64,000 nt of DNA from Buchnera aphidicola (Pentalonia nigronervosa) (GTDB taxonomy: Bacteria > Pseudomonadota > Gammaproteobacteria > Enterobacterales > Enterobacteriaceae): contig CP061275.1 in assembly GCA_014622685.1 (NCBI GenBank), positions 62,001-126,000 on the forward strand, given 5' to 3'. This document shows positions 41,206 to 51,936 of the stretch, piece by piece; position 1 is the stretch's first letter, and each line of letters opens with the position of its first letter. The notes under the pieces are model-generated. The model was given only the letters and a program-made list of their open reading frames with translations. It was not told the DNA's origin and searched no databases. The translations under genes and the position numbers were made by a program.

Positions 41206-42693
41206 ATTTTTTTTTCCAATAAACTCAACACTGTATCTATATCTGAATGTTTAATATGTTTATTTCCAATTATTTGTTGATTTTCATGTCCTTTTCCTGA
41301 TAAAAGAATTATATGGTCTGATTTTGATTTGAAAAATGCATAATATATTGCTTTTTTTCTATTAGGTATAATGAGTATTTTTTTCTTTTTTATGCAACCA
41401 CTTAAAATTTCTTGAATAATTTGCATCGTATTTTCACTTCTTGAATTATCACTGGTTATGATTACTTGATCGGCTATCTTTTCTGCAATAGAACCCATAA
41501 TAGAACGTTTTGTTTTATCTCGTTCTCCACCACAGCCAAAAATGCACCATATATATTTTTTATAATGTAATTGAATTGCTTTTAAAGTTGTTAGTAACGC
41601 ATCAGGTGTATGTGCATAATCAATAATAAACATGGGTTTTCCATGGGTTTTAAAGGTTTGCATTCGACCGCATATTGGTGACATCCTGTGTGATGTTGAA
41701 GTTAAATCAGATAAATTATAACCTAATTCTAAAAGTGTAGCGAGTGATAGTAATAGGTTTGTAACGTTAAACTTACCAATCAGATATGATGACAACATAC
41801 CTGCTCCCCAGCTTGATTCGAATTGAATGTATATTATGTTTTTATGTAATTTAATTTGTGTTGCATTTATCCATGTTGTGGAATATTTTTTTTGTGTTGT
41901 ATCTTTTATAGTTACCGCTGTTGTGTGATGGTTTGATAATTTTTTTAACCAAATTTTTCCATATTTGTCGTCGGCATTGAGTATTATTTTTTTTATTTCA
42001 TGTTGGCTAAAAAATGACCATTTCGCTAATTCATATTGCTTCATGTTTTCGTGATAATCTAAATGATCTTGTGTTAAATTAGTGAATATTGCAATATAAA
42101 AAGCTATTCCTTTAACACGATATTGTGTTAACCCATGTGAAGATACTTCCATGGTAACAATTTTAGTTTTTTTTTAATACTTTAGATAAAAATGCTGGAA
42201 TGTAAACAGCTGAAGATGTTGTATTTTTAGAAGGTGTTAGGAAGTTATAAAAACCATTTCCTAATGTTCCCATAGTAGCAATTTTTTCTCCTAAAATTGT
42301 ACTCCATTGATTAATTAATTGTACAACAGTAGTTTTTCCATTAGTTCCTGTTACACCAATAATTTTAATTTCTTGATCAGGTTGTCCATAAAAACGGTTT
42401 GCTAATATTGAAATATTTTTTGATAATTGGAAGAAACATATTATAGGTATATTTCTAATATAATTAAGTGTACCGTGTTTTTCTTTTTTATCTGTTTCGC
42501 ATAAAATAGCCGCTGCTTTTTTTTGAAGAGCGTCATTAATAAAATTACGTCCGTCTTGTTTTGTTCCAGGAATAGCTATAAATATATCTCCTACATTGAG
42601 TGTTCGGCTATCTAAAGTTAAATTAATAATATTTTTATTTGGAATTTTTTTTATCCATGGACACAGTAAATATTTTAAGTTTTTTTGTTTCAT
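41202..42693 (-). CDS. murE: UDP-MurNAc-dipeptide--DAP ligase, frame broken at A9
   Basis: Mur ligase that adds meso-diaminopimelate. The first frame (42693 to 42163) carries LTLDSRTLNVGDIFIAI and the ATP loop GVTGTNGKTTVVQLI. The second (42152 to 41202) carries MEVSSHGLTQYRV, TNLTQDHLDYH, DYAHTPDAL and CGGERDKTKR. The DAP-specificity motif is DNSRSE (DNPRTE in E. coli), so Pro is Ser here. The halves meet at nine A residues (42167-42175). Unlike murC and murF, this join needs one A fewer (or two more). The repaired protein is 496 residues (E. coli 495). The overlap with murF is a conserved ATGA. Confidence 0.9.
42167..42175 (-). repeat. A9 tract in murE
   Basis: A9 on the coding strand. Loss of one A joins KVLKK to TKIVTMEVSSHG. 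Confidence 0.75.
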
Positions 42694-42731
42694 TTAATAT
42701 GTTCTCGTTTTTTTTAAATAAAATGTTATTT

Positions 42732-44384
42732 TTATTTATCGGTTGGAATTTTCATATTATGTAACACTAAGTTCATAATATCGCTAAACACTGGAGCTGA
42801 AACTATACCACCATAATATTTTTTTCCTCTGGGATTGTCGATCATAACAATTAATGAAAATTTTGGATAACGAGATGGTGCAATACCAGCAGTATAAGCA
42901 ACATATTTTTGAATGTATAAACCATGTTTTCCAACTTTTTTCACAGTTCCTGTTTTAACTGCAATATGGTATCCTTTTACTGCAGCTAGTGCTCCACTAC
43001 CTCCAACTTGCGCAACACTTTCCATCATGTGAATAATAGTTTCAATATATTTTTTAGGAAAAATTCTTGTTCCGTATACTGTTTTAGTATTGATTTTTTT
43101 AATTGATAGTGGTCGGTAAATTCCATAGCTTCCAATAACAGCATATAATCTTGCTAATTGTAAAGGAGTGACCATTAAACCATATCCGAAAGAAAAAGTT
43201 GCTTTTTCTAAATCAGATAAAACGGTTTTTTTGGGAAAAAAACCGTTTTTTTCTCCAACTAAACCTAATTTGGTTGATCGTCCTAACCCAAATTTAAGAT
43301 AACTATTAATTAATTTTTTAGTTGGTATGGACAATGCAATTTTTGAAATTCCAACATTACTGGACTTTTGTAATATGCCAGTAATACTTAATTGTTTATT
43401 ATAAGATACATCTTTAATTATGTGCTTTTTTATAAAATATGGTTGTGTATTTATGATTGAATTTTCTTTAATAACACCAAGACGCAATGCTTCCATAATT
43501 ACTATTGGTTTAACTGTTGATCCAGGTTCGAACATGTCTGTAACTGCTCTATTTCTCATATTTTTTGCTATTGCATATTTTACGTTATTAGGATTATATG
43601 ATGGACTATTTACCATTGCTAAAATTTCGCCGGTCTTAATATTAATCAAAATTGCCGTTCCTGAATCTGCTCGATATTTTTTTACAGCCTGCGATAGTTT
43701 TTTGTATGTAATTTTTTGTAATGTTTGATCGATACTTAGTATAATATTTTTTGATGAAGATTGATGAACTAAAGATATGTTTTCGATAATTTGACCTTTG
43801 TTGTTTTTTCTAATTTGTCTTTTTCCGGGTTTTCCTGTTAATATTTTATTAAAGCTTTTTTCAATACCATCAATACCCTTTCCATCTATATTTGTTAATC
43901 CTATAAGTTGAGCAGTAATTCTTCCAGAAGGATAATATCGTTTCGATTCTGCAAGTAAAAAAATTTCTGGTAATTGTAATTTTTTTATATTTTCGCTTTT
44001 TTCAGGCGATATATGACGTGCAAGATATATAAATTTTGATTTTGGATGAGCATTGATACGAAAAATGATATTTTCCAAAGATATCGAGAGAATTTTAGAT
44101 AAATCTTTCCATTTTTGATCGTATCGTATGTTATTTTTATTTAATATTTTCGTAGGATTTAGGCAAATTGCGTTTACTGGTAGAGTAATAGCTAATATCT
44201 GTCCGTTTCGATCATTAATAGTTCCTCTAGTGACGAATAGAGGCTGTATCCTCAGTGTTCTACGATCACCTTCATGAATAAGATAATCTGAATGAATAAC
44301 TTGCAGAAATATTATGCGTATTGTTAAAATCAATAAATATAAAAATATGAACAAAGATAATGTAAAAAATCGTTTTTTGAACAT
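42732..44384 (-). CDS. ftsI: Septal transpeptidase FtsI (PBP3)
   Basis: Class B penicillin-binding protein that cross-links septal peptidoglycan, anchored in the inner membrane with its catalytic domain in the periplasm. The 550 residues compare with 588 in E. coli. One N-terminal membrane segment (about 7-29) is followed by the pedestal domain ([11 protein letters not shown]). The transpeptidase domain has all three catalytic motifs intact: EPGSTVKPI with the active Ser near residue 290, SSNVG, and KTGT in [10 protein letters not shown]. With the mrcB transpeptidase dead, this is the only intact transpeptidase in the window. The frame is unbroken. Confidence 0.97.
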   Translation of the reverse strand: MFKKRFFTLSLFIFLYLLILTIRIIFLQVIHSDYLIHEGDRRTLRIQPLFVTRGTINDRNGQILAITLPVNAICLNPTKILNKNNIRYDQKWKDLSKILSISLENIIFRINAHPKSKFIYLARHISPEKSENIKKLQLPEIFLLAESKRYYPSGRITAQLIGLTNIDGKGIDGIEKSFNKILTGKPGKRQIRKNNKGQIIENISLVHQSSSKNIILSIDQTLQKITYKKLSQAVKKYRADSGTAILINIKTGEILAMVNSPSYNPNNVKYAIAKNMRNRAVTDMFEPGSTVKPIVIMEALRLGVIKENSIINTQPYFIKKHIIKDVSYNKQLSITGILQKSSNVGISKIALSIPTKKLINSYLKFGLGRSTKLGLVGEKNGFFPKKTVLSDLEKATFSFGYGLMVTPLQLARLYAVIGSYGIYRPLSIKKINTKTVYGTRIFPKKYIETIIHMMESVAQVGGSGALAAVKGYHIAVKTGTVKKVGKHGLYIQKYVAYTAGIAPSRYPKFSLIVMIDNPRGKKYYGGIVSAPVFSDIMNLVLHNMKIPTDK

Positions 44385-44464
44385 AAATATTTTTTTTGTT
44401 TTTGAGAATGATGTTATTTTTTGTTTTATGGTTTACATAATGTCTATTAATTTATATTTTTAGT

Positions 44465-44749
44465 TTATGAAAACAATAGATTATTAATTGTCATGACTTG
44501 TAAAAAACTATTTTTTTTTAGAATGAACAGACAACATATTTTTTTCAATCATTAGTTCCCTCCATTCAGAATTTTTTTTTTAAGAATTAAATTTTCTTCT
44601 TGAGTAATTAATAAGCGAGTTTTATATACTATAACAACGATAAAATTAGCAGATAACATTATTATTATTAATAGAATTAAGTGAATTTTTCCATGTATTA
44701 GACAATCCCTTTTAATAATTGTAAATAAACTATATCGTTTATATTTCAT
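44465..44749 (-). CDS. ftsL: Cell division protein FtsL, frame broken at poly-A
   Basis: Small bitopic divisome protein that works with FtsB and FtsQ and activates FtsWI. The open frame from 44749 to 44552 gives 65 residues: a cytoplasmic tail, a membrane segment (about 23-43) and [15 protein letters not shown], which matches E. coli FtsL (TRLLTAQREQLVL). It then runs into A10 (44572-44581). One more A continues as [13 protein letters not shown], like IEWRNLILEENAL of E. coli. A second run of nine A (44511-44519) with one A fewer would extend to [14 protein letters not shown] and a stop at 44465, about 94 residues in all (E. coli 121). The first break is well supported; the second is tentative. 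It overlaps rsmH by 11 bases. No ftsQ is seen. Confidence 0.75.
44511..44519 (-). repeat. A9 tract, possible second ftsL break
   Basis: A9 on the coding strand. Loss of one A would extend the repaired FtsL past its stop to a segment containing LQVM, similar to LQMQ in E. coli. Support is weak. Confidence 0.5.
44572..44581 (-). repeat. A10 tract in ftsL
   Basis: A10 on the coding strand. One more A joins the membrane-segment half of FtsL to the conserved [11 protein letters not shown] coiled-coil half. Confidence 0.75.
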
Positions 44750-45692
44750 AGTTATGTTTCATTTCAGCTGTGCGTAAAATAGAACTGCGAGATCTAGAGT
44801 TTTTTATTTTTTCTTCTTGACTCGGCAATATTCGGTTTATTATTTTTAATTCACATCGCGTGAGTTTTTTTAATTTATTTTCTGTAATAGGCATACCATA
44901 GGGAACGACGGTTGGTCTACTATGCGTGAACATGAATTGTTTGACGATTCTATCTTCTAAAGAATGAAAACTGATAATGGATACGCGTCCTCCAGGTTTT
45001 AGTATTTTTAATACATGATCTAATCCTGTTTTTAACTCGTCTAATTCGTGATTAATATACATTCTAATTGCTTGAAATGTTCTTTTTGCAGGATGTTTAA
45101 ATTTATTAAATACAGGAATGGCTTTTTTAATAGTATTTACTAATTCAAAGGTAGTCCTGATTTTTTGAATTTTATTTTGATACTTTATTGCATAAGCTAT
45201 CCTTTTTGAAAATCGTTCCTCTCCAAATTGTTTTAAAACAGTAGAAATGGTATTTATATTACTTTTAAATAACCAATCTGCAGCAGAAATACCTAAATTG
45301 GGATTCATTCTCATATCTAAAGGACCGTTTTTTTTAAACGAAAAACCACGTTTCTTATCATCGATTTGTAGTGAAGAAGTTCCTAAATCAAATATAATTC
45401 CATCAACTTTTTTAGTTATTTTATTTTCTGTTGCGTAATCTAATAGTTTTGAAAAATTTTTATTCACAATATGAAATCGACTATCTTGAATAGTTTTGCC
45501 TATATTTACAGCATTTGGATCACGATCAATAGAATATAGTTTGCCTGATGCTCCTATAATTTTTAAAATCTCTTTAGTATGACCGCCCATGCCAAATGTA
45601 CTATCGATATAAATGCCATTTTTTTTAATTTTTAATGATTGAATTAATTCTTTGGTCATCACAGGAATGTGTTTAATATTTTGATTGATCAT
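44739..45692 (-). CDS. rsmH: 16S rRNA m4C1402 methyltransferase
   Basis: SAM-dependent methyltransferase of 16S rRNA at C1402, by convention the first part of the dcw cluster. The 317 residues compare with 313 in E. coli. [29 protein letters not shown] (SAM motif), [32 protein letters not shown] and [12 protein letters not shown] are present. mraZ, which precedes it in E. coli, is absent. The terminator after ilvH lies about 25 bases upstream of its start, so a dcw promoter would have to be very close or inside the ilv unit. Confidence 0.97.
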   Translation of the reverse strand: MINQNIKHIPVMTKELIQSLKIKKNGIYIDSTFGMGGHTKEILKIIGASGKLYSIDRDPNAVNIGKTIQDSRFHIVNKNFSKLLDYATENKITKKVDGIIFDLGTSSLQIDDKKRGFSFKKNGPLDMRMNPNLGISAADWLFKSNINTISTVLKQFGEERFSKRIAYAIKYQNKIQKIRTTFELVNTIKKAIPVFNKFKHPAKRTFQAIRMYINHELDELKTGLDHVLKILKPGGRVSIISFHSLEDRIVKQFMFTHSRPTVVPYGMPITENKLKKLTRCELKIINRILPSQEEKIKNSRSRSSILRTAEMKHNYEI

Positions 45693-45715
45693 GAATTATA
45701 CGTTTATTTTTTTAG

Positions 45716-45751
45716 AAAAACACATGGTCGTTTTCTAAAAGTTGACCATGT
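45716..45751 (-). terminator. Rho-independent terminator after ilvIH
   Basis: ACATGGTC at 45722-45729 pairs perfectly with GACCATGT at 45744-45751, and the inner TTTT and AAAA extend the stem. On the minus strand it is followed by G and five T (45720-45716). It lies 110 bases after the ilvH stop and just before rsmH. Confidence 0.7.
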
Positions 45752-45860
45752 TTAATATTTTTTAAAATGTTCAAACAAAGTTATTAGTTTTATAATTTAG
45801 AAAAAGTATGTTGAATATGATATCCCTAAAAAGGATTTTTTTTGAATATATTGCAATAAT

Positions 45861-46337
45861 TTATCCGCGTGAAATACCAATAATTCCAGATCGTGTAGTT
45901 TCAATAATATCTGCTATATTACGAATGATTTTTAAGAATGAATTTAATTTTTTTTCTGTTCCAGATAACTGTAAAATATATGTTGTAGATGTTATATCTA
46001 CAATTTGACCTCTGAAAATTTCAGTAACATGCTTAATATCATCGCGTTTGTGGCTGTTATTGTTTACCTTTAGTAACATAATTTCACGTTCTATAAAAGG
46101 TATTTGTCCAATTTGTACAACTCTTAATACATCTATCAATTTATGCAGTTGTTTTTCGATTTGTTCAATTGTTTTTTCATCACCAACTGTTTGTATAGTC
46201 ATTTTTGATAACGTTGGATCTTCAGTTGGCGCAACTGTAATTGTTTCGATATTATATCCTCGCTGCGAAAACAACCCTATTACTCGTGACAATGCACCTG
46301 ATTCATTTTCTAATAGAACAGATAAAATTCTTCGCAT
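45861..46337 (-). CDS. ilvH: Acetolactate synthase III, regulatory subunit
   Basis: Small subunit of acetohydroxyacid synthase that stabilises IlvI and confers valine feedback. The 158 residues compare with 163 in E. coli. The N-terminal ACT domain starts [33 protein letters not shown], and the C-terminal domain ends [13 protein letters not shown]. Three bases separate it from ilvI, so the two are co-transcribed and probably coupled. The cra gene that follows ilvH in E. coli is absent. Confidence 0.96.
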   Translation of the reverse strand: MRRILSVLLENESGALSRVIGLFSQRGYNIETITVAPTEDPTLSKMTIQTVGDEKTIEQIEKQLHKLIDVLRVVQIGQIPFIEREIMLLKVNNNSHKRDDIKHVTEIFRGQIVDITSTTYILQLSGTEKKLNSFLKIIRNIADIIETTRSGIIGISRG

Positions 46338-46340
46338 TTT

Positions 46341-48056
46341 TTAAAATGTCCTTTTTTCCCGTAACCGCATTTCATTCATGCTGCCACCTTGAATTTGCAT
46401 TGGATAAACATGCTCTGAAGGATCTATTTCGACATCAACAAAAACTAAATTACCAGTATTTAATTTATTTAGAGCCAACTGTAATTTTTCTTCTAGTTCT
46501 ATAGGTTTATTAATTTTAATACCGATGTGTCCATAGGATGCTACTAATTTTATAAAATCTGGTAATGAGTGCATGTAAGAATGTGAATGTCGTCCTGAGT
46601 AAATTATATCTTGCCATTGCTTTACCATTCCTAAAGAAGAATTGTTAAGACTTAATATTAATATTGCTAAATTATACTGTCGAGCTGTAGACAATTCTTG
46701 AATGTTCATTTGAATGCTACCATCTCCAGTAATACAAATAACAGTTTCGTTTGGTAACGCTAATTTTACTCCTAATGCGGATGGAAGACCAAAACCCATA
46801 GTACCTAATCCACCAGAGTTGATCCAATGTCTAGGTTTTGAAAATGGATAGTATAAAGCTGTAAACATTTGGTGTTGACCGACATCAGAGGTAATATATG
46901 CATTGCCATTAGTGAGTTTAAAGAGAGTTTGAATCACTGCCTGGGGTTGAATCATTGTTTTGTTTTTATCGTATTTTAAACTATCGACATGTCTCCATTT
47001 TTTAATGTTTAACCACCAATCTTTTAAAGAAGGCCAGTTTTTTTCTTGTTCGAACAGTTCTAGCATTTTTGTCAAAATGGATTTTGCATCTCCTACAATG
47101 GGTATGTCTGCTTTAACGGTCTTTGAAATAGATGTAGGATCGATGTCAATATGTACAATTTTAGCATTAGGGCAATATTTTTCTAAATTATTTGTTGTTC
47201 TATCGTCAAAACGTACTCCGATTGCAAAAATTAAATCAGCATAATGCATAGCCATATTGGCTTCATAGGTACCGTGCATACCTAACATGGAAATACTTTG
47301 AGAATGATTTCCAGGAAAACCACCTAAACCCATTAAAGATGTTGTAACAGGACAATGTGTTTTTTCTGCAAAAAAACGCAGTTCTTTATGACATTCAGAG
47401 CTAATTATACCACCACCAGCATAAATAACTGGTTTTTTAGACTGCATTAACGTATTAAGTGCTTTTTTTATTTGTCCTATATGTCCTTGAGTTGTAGGAT
47501 TGTATGAACGTATACATATTTTTCTTGATAATTTATTATGATATTTATATTTTTTTTGTAAAATGTCTTTTGGCAAATCAATTACTACAGGACCTGGACG
47601 TCCGCTAGATGCTAACCAAAATGCTTTTTTAAAAGTATTTGGTATATCTTCTGTTTTATTGACTAAAAAGCTATGTTTTACTATCGGTCGAGAAATACCA
47701 ATCATATCACATTCTTGAAAAGCATCATATCCGATTAAAGATGATGAAACTTGCCCAGATATTACTACCATAGGAATAGAATCCATATATGCGGTTGCAA
47801 TTCCAGTGATAGCGTTTGTTGCTCCTGGACCAGACGTTACTAATACCACACCTACTTTTCCTGTAGAGCGTGCATAACCATCAGCCATATGTGTTGCAGC
47901 TTGTTCATGTCTAACTAGAATATGTTTAATTCCTCCGATGGTTTTTAAAGCATCATAAATATCTAGTACAGCGCCACCAGGATAACCAAATATATGCTGT
48001 ATTCCTTGATTTATTAATGATTTAATCACCATCGCAGCTCCTGATAATATTTCCAT
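46341..48056 (-). CDS. ilvI: Acetolactate synthase III, catalytic subunit
   Basis: Thiamine diphosphate and FAD enzyme that starts valine and leucine (and, with 2-oxobutyrate, isoleucine) synthesis. The 571 residues compare with 574 in E. coli. [16 protein letters not shown] contains the catalytic Glu, and [14 protein letters not shown] to LILSLNN is the thiamine diphosphate motif. [13 protein letters not shown] starts the pyruvate-oxidase-like fold. GGAGGA lies just before the ATG. The subunits are intact, in keeping with a nutritional role, but no Lrp site or leader peptide is recognisable upstream. Confidence 0.97.
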   Translation of the reverse strand: MEILSGAAMVIKSLINQGIQHIFGYPGGAVLDIYDALKTIGGIKHILVRHEQAATHMADGYARSTGKVGVVLVTSGPGATNAITGIATAYMDSIPMVVISGQVSSSLIGYDAFQECDMIGISRPIVKHSFLVNKTEDIPNTFKKAFWLASSGRPGPVVIDLPKDILQKKYKYHNKLSRKICIRSYNPTTQGHIGQIKKALNTLMQSKKPVIYAGGGIISSECHKELRFFAEKTHCPVTTSLMGLGGFPGNHSQSISMLGMHGTYEANMAMHYADLIFAIGVRFDDRTTNNLEKYCPNAKIVHIDIDPTSISKTVKADIPIVGDAKSILTKMLELFEQEKNWPSLKDWWLNIKKWRHVDSLKYDKNKTMIQPQAVIQTLFKLTNGNAYITSDVGQHQMFTALYYPFSKPRHWINSGGLGTMGFGLPSALGVKLALPNETVICITGDGSIQMNIQELSTARQYNLAILILSLNNSSLGMVKQWQDIIYSGRHSHSYMHSLPDFIKLVASYGHIGIKINKPIELEEKLQLALNKLNTGNLVFVDVEIDPSEHVYPMQIQGGSMNEMRLREKRTF

Positions 48057-49568
48057 TTGTCCTCCAGGAAACTAATGTACTAGATCTGTTTTTTCAAAAA
48101 AATATCTTAAATTAAAATAGATATGTTTTAAGAAAATTAATTTTTCAGATTTAATAAAACGGTCATGTTGAAATGATCAAATGTAAATTATAAAATGCTA
48201 GTCATTAAATAATAGGATGATATTATAATATCGTTTTATTATCGCAAATATAGAAGACATTATCAAGAACAGAACATATTTATGTAATTTATGTTATTTC
48301 ATTTTTGAGTTAATTTAAAAAAATTTGTTGATGTTATAGAAATAAAAGAATTCTTATTTTTTTTTAAAATAAAATAAATAAAAATTTTTATTCAATACTA
48401 TTTTTTTTGCATTTAAATCCTAATGTTAAAAAATTAGAGTTTTAACTATCAGATACTAGTTTTATATGTTTAATTACGCGGACTAATCTTAAATTATGTA
48501 TTATAGTTTTTTTAATCTCAGGATTCATGATGTGTGTAATTTGTTTATTATATAAGAGTGTAATAATTTTGAAAAATATCTATAGTAACTGATTGATGGG
48601 TGTTATAAAAATATTAATAAATATATTAATTTTGTGTTATCGGTAGATTTATGTATTGCAGACATTTTAGTTTTGATGCAATTGTTTGTATTTACTTTAA
48701 TTGTACTTGTAACTATAATAGTATAATTTTTTTATTTTTTTGTTGAGTATATGTGATACCTAGTGCACTGTAAAATTTACTTTAATATTAGAAAAATTAA
48801 GTTTATGTTTTTTAAAGTAAATATTGTCAGAATTATAAACAAATTGTAAACAATTATTGCTTATAACTGCAAGATGCTTTTCTGTTTTTTTTCGCATCAA
48901 GACAGTTATTAGATTTTTTTCTAAATTCTTATATATTAATTAATAACGCGATTTTAATATCTAATTTTACATGAATTTTTGTGAATTTTTAGCACAATTG
49001 GTGTTATGTAAAATATTCTTTATGGATAATTTGAAGTTGATTATTGTTTTTTAAATTGCAACATAATTTATTTTATTAGAAAGACAATATATTTTTTTCA
49101 TTTTGAACATTTTGGAAAAATTTTATGTATATTTTTTAGGTTACGAATTTTCGCTTACCAACATTTCCTCATGTTTTTCCTGTCAATATTGTAATATTTT
49201 TCTTTTTATTAAATAATTGAATAAGAAAATATAGATATGTTATTAATAGTAGATAAAATTACACATTAAAATAGTATTATTTAATATAGTGTCCACAATA
49301 CTTCTGTTTGTTTTAGTTAAAATACTTATTCTATACAAAGTGTAGGGTTATTCAGGTGATAATCTAATAAAAAATATAATTTTTTAATTTAATTATGGTT
49401 TTTATATTTTTTGTATATGACATGTTATTTTATCATTTCGTTATATTATTAATCAATCATGGAGTTCATTAATGATGGAGTGTATAATGCAAATTTACCT
49501 ATCTATACAAATTATATTTTGATAAACATAGATTTTATAGATTGAACTGTAATGATGGGAAAGAAATA
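48057..49568. other. 1.5 kb gene desert between divergent ilvI and degP
   Basis: The longest stretch without a gene in the window. I see no frame with family resemblance, no tRNA and no rRNA. It contains a 14-base perfect palindrome, GATATTATAATATC, at 48219-48232 (about 160 bases upstream of ilvI) and a somewhat C-richer patch around 49141-49200, but neither has an assignable role. It is either the eroded remains of lost genes or a long regulatory spacer serving ilvI and degP. Confidence 0.6.
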
Positions 49569-51005
49569 ATGAAAAATATTAATATAGAATTAAAAAGAAT
49601 CATTTTTTTTGTAATTGTTTTATTTAGTTTTGGATTATCTTGGAATAGTTTTGCGTCTACTATCATAAATAATAATTCTTCTCAAGGATCAACTTTTAGT
49701 TTAGCACCTATGTTAGAAAAAGTCGTTCCATCAGTAATTAGTATAAATATTGAAGGTAGTACTGTTGTTCGAACTTTTCGATTACCGCATCAATTGCAAC
49801 CATTTTTTGATAATCATTCTCCATTTTGCAAAGAGCATTCACCTTTCCATGATTCTCCATTTTGTCGAAATGACAAGCATTCTGATGTTGCTCATGAAAC
49901 GTTTCATGCATTAGCATCTGGAGTCATCATTGATGCTAAGAAAGGATATGCAGTGACAAATAATCATGTTGTCGAACATGCAAATAAAATTCAAGCGCAG
50001 CTCAATGATGGACGTCATTATGATGCTGAAATAATAGGACAAGATCCGCGTTCTGATATTGCGTTAATAAAATTAAAAAATGCAACTAACTTAAAAGAAA
50101 TAAAAATTGCTAATTCAGATTCTTTGCGCGTAGGTGATTATACTATAGCTATTGGTAATCCATACGGATTAGGGGAAACTGTCACTTCAGGTATTATTTC
50201 TGCTTTAGGAAGAAGTGGATTAAACACTGAAAATTATGAAAATTTTATTCAAACAGATGCGGCGATTAATAGAGGTAATTCCGGTGGCGCATTAGTTAAT
50301 TTAAACGGTGAATTAATAGGTATTAATACAGCTATATTAGCTCCAGATGGTGGAAATATTGGAATAGGATTTGCAATTCCTGGAAATATGGTAAAGAATC
50401 TTACACAGCAAATAGCGCAATTTGGTCAAGTAAGAAGAGGAGAATTAGGTATAATTGGTATGGAGTTAAATTCTAATTTAGCTCAAATTATGCGAGTAAA
50501 TGTACAAAAGGGAGCTTTTGTTAGTCAAGTTTTAGTTAATTCATCTGCATTTGAAGCTGGAATCAAAGCTGGAGACATTATTATTTCTTTGAATAAAAAA
50601 CCTGTTTCTAGTTTTGCAACACTTCGGGCGGACATTAGTTCTTTTCCAGTACAAACTAAAATAGAGTTAGGAATATTCCGTGATGGTCAAATAAAGAACA
50701 TTGTTGTTGAGTTAAAGTGTTCATCGCAAACAAATATACATTTGGGTAAAAGATATGTGGGTATGGAAGGTGCAGATTTAAGTGATTATCTCTCTGATAC
50801 ACAAAAAGGCGTGAAAATAGAAAATATTAAACCTAATACTGTCGCTTCAAAAATTGGTTTTAAAAAAAATGATGTTATTATATCTGTTAATAGAGAAGCA
50901 ATAGAAAATATAGAACAACTAAAAATTGTATTGGATAAAAAACCTAGTATGCTGGTTTTTGGCACAAAACGAGGCAACAATATTATTTATTTAGTAAGTG
51001 AATAG
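49569..51005 (+). CDS. degP: Periplasmic serine protease/chaperone DegP
   Basis: Heat-shock protease of the periplasm that degrades misfolded outer-membrane and periplasmic proteins. From the ATG at 49569 the protein has 478 residues. A signal peptide (about residues 1-30, RIIFFVIVLFSFGLSW then NSFAS) is followed by the LA loop with paired Cys (SPFCKEHSPF), then the catalytic triad in TNNHVVEH (His), DPRSDIALI (Asp) and NRGNSGGAL (Ser). Two PDZ domains follow, with RGELGIIGMEL and KRYVGMEGADL near their starts. The frame extends to a TTG at 49542, but that precedes the signal peptide and I reject it. It probably supports the BamA-dependent envelope. A GC-rich terminator follows. Confidence 0.96.
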   Translation: MKNINIELKRIIFFVIVLFSFGLSWNSFASTIINNNSSQGSTFSLAPMLEKVVPSVISINIEGSTVVRTFRLPHQLQPFFDNHSPFCKEHSPFHDSPFCRNDKHSDVAHETFHALASGVIIDAKKGYAVTNNHVVEHANKIQAQLNDGRHYDAEIIGQDPRSDIALIKLKNATNLKEIKIANSDSLRVGDYTIAIGNPYGLGETVTSGIISALGRSGLNTENYENFIQTDAAINRGNSGGALVNLNGELIGINTAILAPDGGNIGIGFAIPGNMVKNLTQQIAQFGQVRRGELGIIGMELNSNLAQIMRVNVQKGAFVSQVLVNSSAFEAGIKAGDIIISLNKKPVSSFATLRADISSFPVQTKIELGIFRDGQIKNIVVELKCSSQTNIHLGKRYVGMEGADLSDYLSDTQKGVKIENIKPNTVASKIGFKKNDVIISVNREAIENIEQLKIVLDKKPSMLVFGTKRGNNIIYLVSE

Positions 51006-51031
51006 ATAAATTAGATGAATATTACTTAAAT

Positions 51032-51053
51032 CCGCCCGAAAACGGGCGGTTTT
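51032..51053 (+). terminator. Rho-independent terminator after degP
   Basis: CCGCCCG at 51032-51038 pairs perfectly with CGGGCGG at 51043-51049 around an AAAA loop, followed by TTTT. This is the only strongly GC-rich hairpin in the window. It lies between converging degP and dapD, ten bases from the dapD stop, and may serve both. Confidence 0.85.
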
Positions 51054-51063
51054 ATTGGGATTT

Positions 51064-51888
51064 TTATGTTATGTTTCGCAAAAATTCATTAATTTCTACT
51101 TTGCTCATAGTTTTATGATCTACTTTTTTAACAATAATTGCAGAATAAAGATTATATTTTCCATTACATGAAGGTAAACTTCCAGAGACAACTACAGAAT
51201 TATCAGGAACGATTCCATAAAAAATTTTTCCTGTATCTCTTTCATATATTTTTGTGCTTTTTCCGATAAAAACACCCATAGAAATTACAGATCCTTTTTT
51301 TACAATAACTCCTTCGACGATTTCAGATCGAGCACCTATGAAACAGTTATCTTCAATAATTGTAGGATTATCTTGCAAAGGTTCTAAAACACCTCCAATA
51401 CCTACACCACCAGATAAATGTACATTTTTTCCAATTTGTGCGCATGATCCTACAGTTGCCCATGTGTCAATCATAGTACCCTGATCAATATATGATCCAA
51501 TATTTATATACGAAGGCATAATAATTGTATTTGAATTGATAAACGAACCATATCTTATTGTTGCTGGAGGCACTATACGAATTTTATCTTTTTCAAACTT
51601 GTTCTCATCATATGTTTTATATTTTAACGGAATTTTGTCGTAATAGTTATTATAACAACCTGGAATAAATTTATTTTCTTTAAAATACATATATAATAAA
51701 ATTGCTTTTTTTATCCATTGATTTGTTTTCCAAGTACCATTTTTTTTTTCTGCAACCCGTATTGCACCATTGTTTAATAATTTAATGATTTTATTGATTG
51801 TATTCATCAACTCATTATTTATGTCTTTTTGTTGAATGTTATTTTTATTCTTATATGTTTCTTCGATAATTTTTTTAAACAATTTCAT
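51064..51888 (-). CDS. dapD: Tetrahydrodipicolinate N-succinyltransferase
   Basis: Left-handed beta-helix acyltransferase of the succinylase branch of lysine/DAP synthesis, using succinyl-CoA. The protein has 274 residues, as in E. coli. [14 protein letters not shown] begins the hexapeptide repeats, which run through [25 protein letters not shown] and [12 protein letters not shown] to [11 protein letters not shown]. The product leads to diaminopimelate for both lysine supply and MurE, so the pathway is kept even though murE is frame-broken. Confidence 0.97.
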   Translation of the reverse strand: MKLFKKIIEETYKNKNNIQQKDINNELMNTINKIIKLLNNGAIRVAEKKNGTWKTNQWIKKAILLYMYFKENKFIPGCYNNYYDKIPLKYKTYDENKFEKDKIRIVPPATIRYGSFINSNTIIMPSYINIGSYIDQGTMIDTWATVGSCAQIGKNVHLSGGVGIGGVLEPLQDNPTIIEDNCFIGARSEIVEGVIVKKGSVISMGVFIGKSTKIYERDTGKIFYGIVPDNSVVVSGSLPSCNGKYNLYSAIIVKKVDHKTMSKVEINEFLRNIT

Positions 51889-51936
51889 TTTTAACCTATT
51901 ATATATTTTATAAATATGTTTTTATGATATGTGTTT

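Noticed and set aside
48219..48232. Palindrome GATATTATAATATC as an operator for ilvI
   Set aside because: It is made only of A/T plus two G/C ends, a kind expected by chance in this composition, and no matching regulator is known to me.
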